In this document: positions 26,041-40,400 of the stretch, one piece after another | How the letters are laid out: the number at the start of each line of letters is the position of its first letter | How positions within the stretch are numbered: the first letter of the stretch is position 1 | Assembly: GCF_964204645.1 (NCBI RefSeq) | Contig: NC_134031.1 | Span: forward strand, 682,001 to 746,000 | Reading direction: 5' to 3' | Source of the DNA: Tubulanus polymorphus | Lineage: Eukaryota > Nemertea > Palaeonemertea > Tubulaniformes > Tubulanidae | Length of the DNA: 64,000 nt | Made by a program: the position numbers and the translations under genes | The notes under the pieces: generated by a model | Database searches by the model: none | The model's input: the letters and a program-made list of their open reading frames with translations, nothing else | Told to the model about the DNA's origin: nothing

Positions 26041-26148
26041 CCAGGACCCGGTTCCACAGTTGTGAGTTATAGAGTTAACTATTGAGTTGAAATTAGTTCA
26101 TTTACAATGAGTCAAATCTTTACACAGAACTGTGGAACTGGATCCAGT
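26041..26148. mobile_element. MITE family 1, best-preserved copy
   Basis: The left end ccaggacccggttccacagt and the right end gaactgtggaactggatcca are inverted repeats. The centre is AT-rich and non-coding. Confidence 0.8.
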
Positions 26149-26428
26149 TGTATATTGCGAACAAACAGACATGTAATACATGTACTACAGTGACTCATGT
26201 CACCATCAAACATATATACACCTTACACATCTACGTAAAAACAAAGAAATGAGAAATTATCAATATTTTTACTATTGGAATGTAGTAATTAACACAATTT
26301 TCAACCGATATAGAAATAACACATACGAATATTGACAGTATTTATGATGGATTCACAATATAGAGAGTGTTTATTCAAACACTTTGAGTCCGTGTTAAAT
26401 CAATAGATAATAAGTCACTCATCTTCAT

Positions 26429-26555
26429 GGACCGCGTCCATAGTCCATACTGAAGTCCAAAAGTGGTCTCAAATCTTAAGATCGGTCTATATATTGAATA
26501 TAGAAATAAGTTGGTCTCAGACCAGTCTAATCCATGACTATTGAACCGGCCCCAA
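26429..26555. mobile_element. MITE family 2, diverged copy
   Basis: Starts near tggaccgcgtccatagtcca and ends ccatgactattgaaccggcc, with internal ttaagatcggtcta and aataagttggtctcag as in the other copies. Confidence 0.6.
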
Positions 26556-26807
26556 AAATATAAGGATATAGTTGATAAGCTACTAGCTCAAGGAAACTGT
26601 TAATATCTTTGCAACACGGACTCAGGGTTCCTCGAAAGGTGTACCGGTACATTTTATATGAATTACTACTGAGCTTTAGAACTTATTCATTTGACGTCAA
26701 ACTGACCACCAGGTGTAAGCTGCTATCTGAAATAATTGTCACGGTTGATGGTGATCTGATGGAGGCATGTGTAACAATAGACGCAATATCCGTCAATAAG
26801 GAATAAT

Positions 26808-26943
26808 CAGTTGCATAGTCGTGACTTAAGTCCAAAATTGGTCTTAATCTTAAGACTGGTCTTAAGTTGTTAGATTGGATATAGAACTAAGTTGGTCCTA
26901 GATTGGTCTTAAGTCTAAGCCACGACTATGCGACCGACCCCTG
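26808..26943. mobile_element. MITE family 2 (TIR GGGGCCAGTTGCACAGTCGTGAC), copy
   Basis: Ends cagttgcatagtcgtgactt and cacgactatgcgaccgaccc are inverted. Inside, ttaagactggtcttaagttg and gatatagaactaagttggtc match 32486-32630 and 60692-60837. Confidence 0.8.
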
Positions 26944-28419
26944 TCATTTGAAGGTGTGGAATGCATGATATCGGTAAATAAGGTCTACTTACGGAGATCG
27001 AGTCCTAGCTACATCTCGTGAACCTAATTAATAAACACTCTCTAACGTGATCCTCATTATTGTAAACTTTGGAAAATTCGACATTGATTTGACACTTTTT
27101 TGAATATTATTAGCGACATTGAAAACACTGAGCTCAACGCTCGTGATCAGACATTATAAACAATCATAGAATAATAGAATACATTTACGCACGCAGGAAA
27201 TAAGATATATATTATATATTACTACCAATCATTTGATTGCGATATTTATTTATTATGAATCGATGATAAAAACTATTTATATTATTATTAATAATATTTC
27301 GTATACATAGATGAACGCGATCAGAGAGAGCGCGAACAACTCAACTCTCATCATATACACGAGATTCATGGATTATTTATAAATGATTAAACTTTGGAAA
27401 AGATAAAACTATCGTTTGAAGATTACGTAGTTTCTTTATACAAACAAGCGTTTGGTCGCGTTCCTTCGAGAGCAGCGGTTTGGTCAGGATTGAACTTATG
27501 AACGTGTTATTAATGGAACTCTATGTATCCAATATGTATCATATACGTGTACATAGAGGACATTGTGTGTAATGTTTTTGATGGTTGTGTTGATAATATC
27601 TTCTTACAGAGGCCATCCTCTTACTCAACCAGGCATGCATAAACATCTGAGGCTCTTAAAAAGAATTTACATGGGGCAAATTAATAAGAAAATGGCAGAA
27701 ACATTCTCCAGAATTTCCAGAATTGTGTCTTTACAGACAGTGAAAGCCCATTTCAACAACAATGTACCTTTTTTTACCGCGAAATAAACGGGGCATTCAA
27801 AATTTAGAGGGTGTTAGGGAAGTCTAAGGGAGACCCCCTCGATCTGTAACGTCAAAACCTTTATCCGGTATCATAACCCATGATATCATATCATATCCTG
27901 ACCACGCTTACTCAATTCATCAGTTGATGTACACTTTATTACGAGCGTCATACCGTCTGTCAATTCATGGACGCTTCCTACGCGTCTTGCATGGGTCATG
28001 GGCTAGACAACGCTAGCCCAAGCCTCATTCATATATCGTCCCGTTGTATCCTTGTCGTCGTCATTGCAAATAGTTTTATTACGTGTTAAAAACTTTTCGT
28101 TTTTTTCGCGCGTGAATTGAAAATTTAGCGGAGAAATGCCGTGTCGCTTCCTGCGTCCTTTCAACAAACATCGCTTCAAAAACTGAAAAATCTCTTTGAA
28201 TAAACTTTCTCTACATGTGATACGTATATATATACATCATCCATCATCGATCTACTAATCACAAACCGGTTCTACAGCATGAGACTAAACTCACTCGCGA
28301 TAAACCATCGAAATAAACGATTCCAGTCGCCGCATGACTAGCCGGTGCTTCCCTCTATCGGTGAGATTAGTGACTTCTTCGTTCATCTAGCCCAATGAAA
28401 ACCATGCAAGTTCTTTCAA

Positions 28420-31400
28420 TCAATCGGTTTCGCCGATATCAGCGAACAGACCTCGAACTTCCAACACAGACGCTAAATCTAACATGATCTTATGCAGTAG
28501 TGGATGATCTAGTATTTCGTTATCGGGTATCGGTGGATGACAGCTTGGATAAAACGCTGGACCCTACAACACAATAACACCTCATATTTACTGTTTATTG
28601 TACGAGGAAGATTTTTACATCTATTGAGACGAGTAAAAGTCTACACAAGTTTAACGAATACTGTGAAACTCTTGCTGAAGTCATTCGGATGATCGAACGA
28701 TAACCACACTCAAACGTGGTGAACGGATAATAAGATAAAATCCCACTATTTACAGATTAAAAGAATTTAAAAACAAGAATTTATTTATTAAATCTAAAAT
28801 ATTTAAAACACACCTGACGATGATCTCTAGGGTGAGATCGACACGTCGTGTCTTTTAAATATTTTAGATTTAATGAATAAATTCTTGTTTTTAAATTCTT
28901 TTAATCTGTAAATAGTGGGATTTTATCTTATCATTCGGATGATCGTTATGTGTTGACTACTTATTCAAAATGATGACTTACACCAAAGAACTCGAATCAA
29001 ATTTGATTTTAGTTCTTTACTTACACTTAATAAATAAGGGCTGCAGGACCAGGTTTCACGAAAAAGTTAAACTCAAATTTTTGGTGTAATTGCCAATGGT
29101 TTTACATGTTTTCAATGAGGACAACAATTCAAACTTTACCGTTTTAGGCTTAAAAACTTTTTCGTGAAACTGAACCCAGTTGCTCAAAAGTTGTTTTGAG
29201 TTAACCAGTGGATAGTTAACATAGTGACAATTAACAATTCATCGTTTCTATGGTATTCATCTAGCGGTTATCTTTAACCAACTTTTAAGCGACTGCAGAC
29301 CCTGAATTCCAAATATAGATGACTTATCAAAATGAAGACTTACACTTAGTAAATTGAATTAGAAATACAAATTGCGACTCAAAAATAGAAATGACTTCAG
29401 TAATGTGACGACTTATCCAAATGATGATTTGACTGTAGGTAATTTGGACGAAGTCCGTTTAATGCAATGTTTCAAATAACGATTAAAACATAATTTAACA
29501 AATGTACGTAACAAATAACAGAATGATGGAGGAGAGGAGGAGAGGGAGGAGAGAGAGGAGGAGCGGGAGGTTTTACCTTGTATCCACGCTGCTATAAATA
29601 TCAAAATACAAAAAAAAATACCATCTAAACATTCAGCGACAAACGATGATGATTTTGGGAAGAGGAGACTGATGATGAAAGCAGATTTGGCGGTTGTGTT
29701 TACAAAGCGTGTGTGGCTGTTACCAGACAGTGCTTTAGACATAACGACTAGTGTGCGATGAATCCACCAGGGGGAGAGGGATCGAGTGAGTACCGAGGCG
29801 AGTGAGTACTGTACCTTAAAACCGCGATGCTGCCGCAATACGATATAACAGAAGATGTATCTTAGAACTAGAAGTCGTAGGAAATCATCACCGAAAAATT
29901 GAATGTAAGAGTGATCTGAAAATAGATACAAATCAGAGTGTAAAAACTATCAGAGAGCAGCAACCAGTTGTGTACCAGAACCAGATCCCTAACAAAGTGA
30001 GGCACTGAATCCAAGTCAATAGTTGTGCGAGTTAAGATTCGACTCTCAATAATAATGTAATACAAATCAATGATGTAATATAACAATAGATAATGAACTT
30101 GGACTGTAAATTGGAATCTATCTTGAACTGGGGATAAATTGTCAGAGTTCTCTGAAGCCATGTCACCTAGAGGCTGGTCAAATTTGACATACACGATCAG
30201 GAATAAATGTACAACGTCCCGAGGAAGTTTATAGTTTTCAATATTCGATGAAAAACCCTCAAGAAATAGCATTTTGTAAGCGAGTGACGTCAGAACATTT
30301 CAGAGATTTCTACGGGATGCTGCGGGAGAGTATTTAGATGATATTTACCTATAGTCCTCGATCGAGTGACCAGTTTACTCGCTTCGGCGAGAAATTTATC
30401 TATTTGTGCCTGACATTTATCCCATATCGCGACTGGTATGTCGATAATGTTACATATGTAACAAAATGCCGTCAGTGGACTGTGTAAAAACATCGTGAAT
30501 AAATTGCCTTTCTGATGTTGATCTGCGATAAAAATACAATACAATATCAGTAGTATATATTATTATGATACGTGTATAACATATGAACAATTTCATAGCT
30601 TTCACCGTTACCTTGCATGGTAGTCGGCACCTGTTCAGGTGACAGTAAGCATACAACTGGCTGTCCAAACATAGTCGGGAATCCCTGAAAAATATATAAC
30701 ACTGATTAAACATTGCAGTGGTACGCACACACTGATAGTGACTGATATATAGAGTATCAGTAGTCAACACCCAGCTCTGCAGTCAAAATCTGAGAGAAAT
30801 ATAACTGAGTATACGTGGAACTGGATCCCGAATAGCGGGCAGTAAGAGACAACCGGACAGACAGCACTCACCTGATAAACCGAACTATTGTCGCTGTCAA
30901 CTATCAAAAACAATGGTTTTCTCGTGTATGGATATAAGTCACCAGGATGCACGCTACAATTACATAATACATTCCGATAATAACAACCCTCACAGTTAAC
31001 TTACCTTCCTGCCTACCACACCTCACTTACCAGTGCATGTCTTTCAGATTTCCAGGTCGTTTGTTTTTGTTAGTAATATCAGTTTCACGTCTTGTGTTTG
31101 TGATTACACCTCCGTAATCATACGCAGCTACAATATATAATCATTGTAATCATAATGATTACAAACAGTAGACAACGAATGTCAACCTCCTCCACTAATG
31201 AGGAGACTAGTGAAAGACTGTACATCTCTGGCCTAACCATACTAGACTGTTGAGTTTCAGGTTTAAACATAGACCGTTGAGTCCCTGGCCTAACCATAGA
31301 CTAGTCAGACCCTGGCCTAGCCATAGACTGTTGAGTCCCTGGCCTATAGCCATAGATTGTTGAGTCCCTGGCCTATAGCCATAGACTGTTCAGTCCCTGG

Positions 31401-34400
31401 CCTAGCCATAGACTGTTCAGTCCCTGGCCTATAGCCATAGACTGTTCAGTCCCTGGCCTAGCCATAGACTGTTCAGTCCCTGGCCTAGCCATAGACTGTT
31501 CAGTCCCTGGCCTAGCCATAGACTGTTCAGTCCCTGGCCTAGCCATAGACTGTTGAGTCCCTGGCCTAGCCATAGACTGTTCAGTCCCTGGCCTAGCCAT
31601 AGACCGTTGAGTCTCTGACCTAACCATAGACTAGTGAGTCCCTGGCCTAGCCATAGACTGTTCAGTCCCTGGCCTATAGCCATAGACTGTTGAGTCCCTG
31701 GCCTATAGCCATAGACTCATGAGTCCCTGCAGTAACCCATGTCTCATGAGTCCCTGTAGTCACCCATGTCTCATGAGTCCCTGTAGTAACACATGTCTCA
31801 TGAGTCCCTGTAGTCACCCATGTCTCATGAGTCCCTGTAGTCACCCATGTCTCATGAGTCCCTGTAGTCACCCATGTCTCATGAGTCCCTGTAGTCACCC
31901 ATGTCTCATGAGTCCCTGTAGTCACCCATGTCTCATGAGTCCCTGTAGTCACCCATGTCTCATTTCACTCGTGATACAAAATCTTCACAAAAATCCATGT
32001 TAAATTAGTATAAAACTATCGAGAATTGAAAACACTTACGATCGTCGCCATGTTTTGTGTTTCTGATCGATCCGTCTGCTGAAACGTAGAGTAACATCGC
32101 CGCGTTCGGAGGTAACTCTTTAAATCCTGACGCTAGAAACGCGTTTAACTGAGAGAACGTCGGTTTATACAGTAGATATTTATGAGGATTATCGCGTTTG
32201 TTTATTCTATCGCTGTTTTCCTGAAACAATGTCAATGAAATATTAGATCCGTCGTGAATGTACGCACCGTGTAGAGGGGAGGGGGTTAAAATCTAGATAT
32301 TGTTTTCACAACACGAAGCCGAAACTTAGTGATAATAATAATAATTCATTTGATTATATAGCCCTATATATACTATAACAGAATCTTCACTAAATAACCA
32401 GTAAATTGAATTGGAAAAACAAATTGGAAATACTGAAATTAGAGATGACTTCATTCAGTAATGTGACGACTTATCGGATCATGACCTGGGGCCGGTTGCA
32501 CAGTCATGCCTTAGACTTAAGACCAGTCTAAGACCAACTTAGTTCTATAGCCAATCTAACAACTTAAGACCAGTCTTAAGATGTAAGACTACTTTTGGAC
32601 TTAAGTCACGACTGTGCAACTGGCCCCTGAGCAAATTTGACTACTTAATTTTGAAATTAACTAATGTTTGATAAACAGCTGTGGAAACGGGTTTTAAATC
32701 TGTAAGTTGATGATATGAGGTAAATGAAGGAAGGGACACAATACAGATCTGTCTACACGCACATGAGATGTTTATTGAATCGAATGAACACTGGTCTGAT
32801 GCGTCCAGCAATTCATCCTAATTGCAATAGGAAATGGAAGCATGCTGGTGAGCAGTGCATGCATGAGTAGCCTTCATTATGATGCTGATATGGCCGTAGA
32901 CAATGATCGATTACAGTTGAAATTGACAAATCTTCAGAGTTTAGACATAGTGTGGTATTAACCGTAAGGTGCAAGGGCGGATCTAGTATTTCTTGAAGGG
33001 GTGGACCTAGAAATAGGAATAGGCATAATAAGAGACTTTCTTTTCCTTTTCAGGGCTGATTTTGATTTTTTTAAAAAATCTTTTCTAGATTTTCATCGCA
33101 AAAAAATATCCTGGTTTTTTGAAGGGCACATTTGAATTCTGACTGTTTAACTTCTAAATCTGCCCTTAGATATATCGACGTTTAGTACAGAATCCCAGTT
33201 TAATTCATGCAATTTACAGAACAACAAACTGAAGAATAAAAGTCTGTCCTAAAAAGCCACGTAACATTTGTGAGGACGAATTGAGCGCTTTAATTTATAG
33301 TTAACTGTGGAGAAAATACATAATTAACTTGTGATCGAATGATTGAAATACATCGAATATTAGCAGCTTTCATTTACCAAGTTTTCACTACTCAATGAAT
33401 GAGGAGGCTACAAAAATAAACAATAGGAAAGTCTCAATAAAATCCATAACAAATTTAAAAAAAGAAGAATTTTATGATTTGAAAGCATGTGAACCGTTAG
33501 AACAGTATGACCGCATGCTACACCAGACAGCTACCACTGCCGCGCATTCAAAACTAAATTCATAATTTAGATTTAGTGAAATACAGTGGAACCTCGTTAA
33601 AATCTGTTTTCAACAACCGATAGTTCATTATATCTGGTATTAAACTAAATACATTGTTTTACTAGGTATAAAAATTGTAAGCTTGTCACGTAACAAGGTT
33701 CTACTGTATAAACTAAACTTAATACGCGCTTGAAAAATAAATATAGACGAAGAAAGTAACCAGCCAGCGCCCTCTAGTAGACCGAACCAAACCAGACTTA
33801 AATAACAACATTACCACGCATACTAAAACATAAATACACCACCACCCCCTCCTCCCTCCCTCCCCCTTCCTCCCTCCTCCCTCCATCCCTCCCTCCTCCC
33901 TCCCTCCCTCCCTCCCCCTCCCCCTAGACTGTCTCATATATAGAATATATAATTCTTACCCATTGCTATCGTTCATGTAATAAAAGGAAAAGAAAGAAAT
34001 GAAATTATTTTCAACTTAAAAAAAGAGATCACAAACAACAAAAAAACAAGAAATAAGTAATCGTCACATTTCTAGTGTGTGTGGGCCTTAAAAACTTAAA
34101 CAAGATAACTCAGTGAAATATATCAGACTGATTCAGTTCAGTAAATTATACACAAAACGATTCGGATGAAACATTCATTTACAACAATATTTTAGAATAT
34201 TTGAAGAGGGCGGGGGTTGCTGAAACGTTAACCATCGGAGACCAGTTACTCAAATAGTTCATTCAGGACGAACACGATGCTTACACCAAAATCTCAATTT
34301 TTATCCATCGGTAAACTTTAACCAACTTTTAGAACAACCGCCACTACTTTATGAGTTTGAAGTCGGCCGTACTATTATTGTTATAGATATAGAGGAATGG

Positions 34401-37400
34401 AATAAAACAAAACTACATCGACACATTGATAGCAATTTGATACCTGTAAACTGGACGTGCTACCAGATCTGTGATATCCCTAATTAAATATAACAAATAC
34501 CAAAACTAATTCAGTTTATTGGATCAGAAAAATATATACCACAAAAACACATCCTTAAACTTTGTATAACAGAATCATGTTCCTTACCACCGCCTACAAA
34601 CAAGTTCCAGTAAATAAATGAATTGACATTTTTTAAAGACTAACTCTGACATTTGAACATGAAGAGATCAAAAATTTCGAATGAAAATTCTACGAGAAAT
34701 TCCAATCCGTCACATGCACAATGTGGAATCTATGTATGAAATTCACATCAATGTTTATTAAAAAAAGAGCTAAAATTATAGGGAAATAGTTGGTATAAAA
34801 AATGAATTCTATGATTGAGTTTGATGAAAGTCGATGTGAGATCATTTGCCGGTTTTAGGATAGAGGCTGGAGGGAGCAGTGGAGAGGCTGGAGGGAGCAG
34901 TGGAGAGGCTGGAGGGAGCAGTGGAGAGGCTGGAGGGAGCAGTGGAGAGGCTGGAGGGAGCAGTGGAGAGGCTGGAGGGAGCAGTGGAGAGGCTGGAGGG
35001 AGCAGTGGAGAGGCTGTCGGGAGCAGTAGAGAGGCTGTCGGGAGCAGTGGAGAGGCTGTCGGGAGCAGTGGAGAGGCTGGAGGGAGCAGTGGAGAGGCTG
35101 GAGGGAGCAGTGGAGAGGCTGGAGGGAGCAGTAGAGAGGCTGGAGGGAGCAGTGGAGAGGCTGGAGGGAGCAGTGGAGAGGCTGGAGGGAGCAGTGGAGA
35201 GGCTGGAGGGAGCAGTAGAGAGGCTGGAGGGAGCAGTGGAGAGGCTGGAGGGAGCAGTGGAGAGGCTGGAGGGAGCAGTAGAGAGGCTGGAGGGAGCAGT
35301 GGAGAGGCTGGAGGGAGCAGTGGAGAGGCTGGAGGGAGCAGTAGAGAGGCTGGAGGGAGCAGTGGAGAGGCTAGAGGGAGCAGTAGAGAGGCTGGAGGGA
35401 GCAGTGGAGAGGCTGGAGGGAGCAGTGGAGAGGCTGGAGGGAGCAGTGGAGAGGCTGGAGGGAGCAGTGGAGAGGCTGGAGGGAGCAGTGGAGAGGCTGG
35501 AGGGAGCAGTGGAGAGGCTGGAGGGAGCAGTGGAGAGGCTGGAGGGAGCAGTGGAGAGGCTGGAGGGAGCAGTGGAGAGGCTGGAGGGAGCAGTAGAGAG
35601 GCTGGAGGGAGCAGTGGAGAGGCTGGAGGGAGCAGTGGAGAGGCTGGAGGGAGCAGTGGAGAGGCTAGAGGGAGCAGTGGAGAGGCTGGAGGGAGCAGTG
35701 GAGAGGCTGGAGGGAGCAGTGGAGAGGCTGGAGGGAGCAGTGGAGAGGCTGGAGGGAGCAGTGGAGAGGCTGGAGGGAGCAGTGGAGAGGCTGGAGGGAG
35801 CAGTGGAGAGGCTGGAGGGAGCAGTGGAGAGGCTGGAGGGAGCAGTGGAGAGGCTGGAGGGAGCAGTGGAGAGGCTGGAGGGAGCAGTAGAGAGGCTGGA
35901 GGGAGCAGTGGAGAGGCTGGAGGGAGCAGTGGAGAGGCTGGAGGGAGCAGTGGAGAGGCTGGAGGGAGCAGTAGAGAGGCTGGAGGGAGCAGTGGAGAGG
36001 CTGGAGGGAGCAGTGGAGAGGCTGGAGGGAGCAGTGGAGAGGCTGGAGGGAGCAGTGGAGAGGGTGGAGGGAGCAGTGGAGAGGCTGTTAGATAGAGGGA
36101 GAGGGACAAGGGGGAGAGAGGGAGCAGATAAAGGAGGGAGCAGGTTAATGAGGGAGAGGGAGGAGGTTAAGGGGGAGTGTGGGGAGCAAGTTAAGGGGAG
36201 AGGGAGCAGGTTAAGGGGAGAGGGAGCAGGTTAAGGGGAGAGGGAGCAGGTTAAGGGGGAGTGTGGGGAGGGACGACCGGTGAATGATCTAACAGTACGA
36301 TCTCAGTATTATAGAAATGAATAGATGTTCAACTATTACTTACACGTATCATTACAGAACGCATTCCCTATAGAATAAATCATATATATATATATATACG
36401 TAAAACCCTTCAACAACAGAATCATCACCTCAAATAGATCACTAATCCAAATACTGATTGATACACGATGGCGCCCTCTTTCCTCACATTTACAAATCCT
36501 CGAGTTTTTCCATGTGTTTACACAAAATTTCCCGAGTGATTCAGAGAAATCTCTAGGTTTAGAAATGTTACAATTCTTTTTCAGTGAATCTAGTGAATCA
36601 AGTACTGATAAAGAAACACCAGGTCAATAGCATTATCCGAATTCCCTGTGTTTTCCAGGTTTTGAATGTCAGTGGCGCCACCCTGCGATAGATACAGTGA
36701 AACTCTCAGTTTGTCGTAGTTGTGATAATTGTTATATCAATGAGAAATCTTAGTAAATTGAATTGGAAATACAAATCAGGACTCCAAAATGACTTCAGAT
36801 GACAAACTGAAGTTTAACCGTATAACAGGTACATGTAATATGATTATTGATGTATGATGTCATAAGGGAATTAATGGAGGCAGCCATCTTTTCACGAAGG
36901 GTTGAAAATAATATTAGCATTATATACGAAATAGGTTTTGGGTATAAAAGCATGAATAGTGCATGGTAGGGTTGAGGGGGTCGAGGGGGTTGAGGGGGTT
37001 GAGGGATCCCTACGATCGATACTTACAAATGGTGGTCGACCTGGAGCTGGTGAAGCGTCATAAATTTGATTGGTTAAATCTTCTTGCGGTTCTCGTTCGA
37101 GTGTTTGTAACATACGAAACATATCTAGAGTTAATTCACTGAACTTCACCTAGAATCGAAATTCATCATTCAATCAATATTAACAAACAACAGATCAAAT
37201 CAGATGTTAACAGTAGACTCAGCTGAAGTCAGATCTTTTGACTTGAGAGTGATATCTGAGTTGGATGGTACAGTAGACTCAGCTGAAGTCAGATCTTTTG
37301 ACTTGAGAGTGATATCTGAGTTGGATGATACAGTAGACTCCGCTGAAGTCGGATCTTTTGACTTGAGAGTGATATCTGAGTTGGATGGTACAGTAGACTC

Positions 37401-40400
37401 CGCTGAAGTCAGATCTTTTGACTTGGGAGTGATATCTGAGTTGGATGGTACAGTAGACTCCGCTCAAGTCAGATCTTTTGACTTGAGAATGATATCTAAG
37501 TTGGATGGTACAGTAGACTCCACTCAAGTCTGATCTTTTGACTTGAGAGTGATATCTGAGTTGGATGGTACAGTAGACTCCGCTCAAGTCTGATCTTTTG
37601 ACTTGAGAATGATATCTGAGTTGGATGATACAGTAGACTCCGCTCAAGTCAGATCTTTTGACTTGAGAGTAATATCTAAGTTGGATGGTACAGTAGACTC
37701 CGCTCAAGTTGAATCTATTGACTTGAGAGTAATATCTGAGTTAATAGTATTTGAGCGGAGTCAGTCAGTTGACAATAATTACCTGGTCGTGACAGTTTCC
37801 TACGATCAGAATCTCCTGTAGGGTCAGATAAACCGGGGTACCTTTCTCTAACGGCGGGGTGTTTAACGGTGTTAAACGATGAGATAGAACAATCGCCGAT
37901 GAATCGATGTCTATTACACTGATCGTACTATCAGCTTCAATAAACGCACGTATTTCACCTAAAACCAGCGACCATTCTAACTGATCCTCAGGGTCGTATG
38001 TCGTCGTGTAGTCGTCTATTTGTTTCGCTAATTCCTAAAATAATTAGTTCAGAATTTAGCACGTCTTGTAGCGTATATAAATATCTAACTCAGATGGGTT
38101 TAAGGTCAGATCAATTCACAGATCAACAGTTTGCTTTAGGTTTATGAAAATTTATCCAAATGCTGACCTCCTATTGCGGTGAGGATCCACCAGTTGGACT
38201 AGTGACTAGTCTACTGTTGTGAGGATCCACCAGTTGGACTAGTGACTTGCCTACTGCAGTGAGGATCCATCAGTTGGACTAGTGACTTGCCTACTGCGGT
38301 GAGGATCCACCAGTTGGACTAGTGACTAGTCTACTGCAGTGAGGATCCATCAGTTGGACTAGTGACTAGCCTACTATTGTGAGGATCCTCCAGTTGGGCT
38401 AGTGACTAGCCTATTGTTGTGAGGATCCATCAGTCGGACTAGTGACTAGCCTATTGTTGTGAGGATCAACCAGTTGGACTAGTGACTAGCCTACTATTGT
38501 GAGGATCCTCCAGTTGGACTAGTGACTTGCCTACTGTTGTGAGGATCCATCAGTCGGACTAGTGACTAGCCTATTGTTGTGAGGATCCACCAGTTGGACT
38601 AGTGACTAGCCTACTATTGTGAGGATCCACCAGTTGGACTAGTGACTAGCCTACTATTGTGAGGATCCTCCAGTTGGACTAGTGACTAGCCTACTGTTGT
38701 GAGGATCCACCAGTTGGACTAGTGACTAGCCTACTGTTGTGAGGATCCATCAGTCGGACTAGTGACTAGCCTACTGTTGTGAGGATCCACCAGTTGGACT
38801 AGTGACTAGCCTACTGTTGTGAGGATCCACCAGTTGGACTAGTGACTAGCCTACTATTGTGAGGATCCTCCAGTTGGACTAGTGACTAGCCTATTGTTGT
38901 GAGGATCCACCAGTTGGACTAGTGACTAGCCTACTATTGTGAGGATCCTCCAGTTGGACTAGTGACTAGCCTACTGCAGTGAGGATCCGCCAGTTGGACT
39001 AGTGACTAGCCTACTGTTGTGAGGATCCTCCAGTTGGACTAGTAGATGTCAACTCACCCTCACTAAATCTCTCACTAATTTCATTTTCTTGAGCAGTAAA
39101 CAGACAACTATAAACCTTGCATAGTAACGTAGTTTCTTCACCATTAAATCCGGTCTGAAAATAATAACAAATATCTATAAATAAAGTCTCTCATCGTGGG
39201 GGGGGGGTCGGTGGCGCGAGACCAGTAGGAGGATACTGGGGGAGGGGGGGTTCGGTGGCGCGAGACCAGTAGGAGAATATAAACTCCATCACAAAATCAA
39301 AATCTATTGGATTCTTTCATTTTATTCTGTGTTCATCTTTGAGACATTAAGACATCCCCAGACCAGACCAGACCAGACTAGACCTAGCCGCAAGATAGTA
39401 TAGATTTTATCTACAGTACATATATTACTGGATGACAATTTCCGATACCCCCCTCCCCCTCCCCAGTCTCCTGCTACTAGTTTAAGTAACCCCTTGATAA
39501 CAATTTCCATAATGTTGATTGAAATTGACACTCAGTTCACAGATAGCTGAAACAGTTTGGTAATTATTGATATGTCTGCGGTGTAATTACATCAGCAGCA
39601 GACTGTGCATGAAATACAGTATTAACCCCCTTCAACATATACTACCACTTCCAACACTAGCAATACCACTAACACTACCAACATCAATACCAATACTACC
39701 AATACCTCTAACACTACCAATATCAATACCAACAATGCCACTACCACTACTAATACTACCACCACCAACACTACCAATACCAATACCAAACACTACCAAT
39801 ACCACTATCCACTACTACCACCACTAATGCCTTTCATTCTTTTAAAAAATTCTAAATTTTGGCGGTGGAGACTGACCAGTAGAGAGATGGACAGGTAGAC
39901 TGATGGGTAGAGAGGGTGACCAGAACACTGACCAGTAGAGAGACTGAGCAATAGAGAGACTGACCAGTAGAGTGACTGAGCAATAGAGAGACTGACCAGT
40001 AGAGAGACTGACCAGTAGAGAGACTGACCAGTAGAGAGACTGACCAGTAGAGATTGACTGGTAGAGACTGACCAGTAGAGAGATTGACTGGTAGAGATTG
40101 ACCAGTAGAGATTAACTGATAGACTGACCAGTAGAGATTGGCTGGTAGAGAGACTGACCAGTAGAGAGACTAACCAATGGAGAGACTGACCAGTAGAGAG
40201 ACTGGCTGGTAGAGATTGGCTGGTAGAGACTGACCAGTAGAGAGGGTGACCAGTAGATAGACTGACCAATAGATAGACTGACCAATGGAGAGACTGGCCA
40301 GTAGAGACTGGCTGATAGAGATTAACAGACAGACTGTGACCAGTAGAGACTGACTGGTAGTGACCAGTAGACTGACCGGTAGAGAGACTGACTGACCGGT

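Larger units (their letters stand above)
24760..28419. other. Region between the convergent TMEM141 and SCAI genes
   Basis: AT-rich, with several minus-strand AATAAA candidates. I cannot tell which ends SCAI. It holds one MITE family 1 copy and two MITE family 2 copies (listed). Small frames at 25058-25870, 26609-26806 and 27563-27787 have no recognisable product. Confidence 0.45.

Noticed and set aside
29413-30770. Long minus frames around SCAI exons (172, 134 and 106 codons)
   Set aside because: They are SCAI exons read through into introns or in the wrong frame; only the spliced parts are real.
34748-36234. Three open frames of 426-453 codons on both strands
   Set aside because: They are products of a 21-bp tandem repeat without stop codons. 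They begin and end in non-coding flanks and lie in a SCAI intron.
38168-39042. Evenly spaced repeats that might look like a CRISPR array
   Set aside because: The whole 40-bp unit repeats, with no unique spacers, inside an intron of an animal gene.
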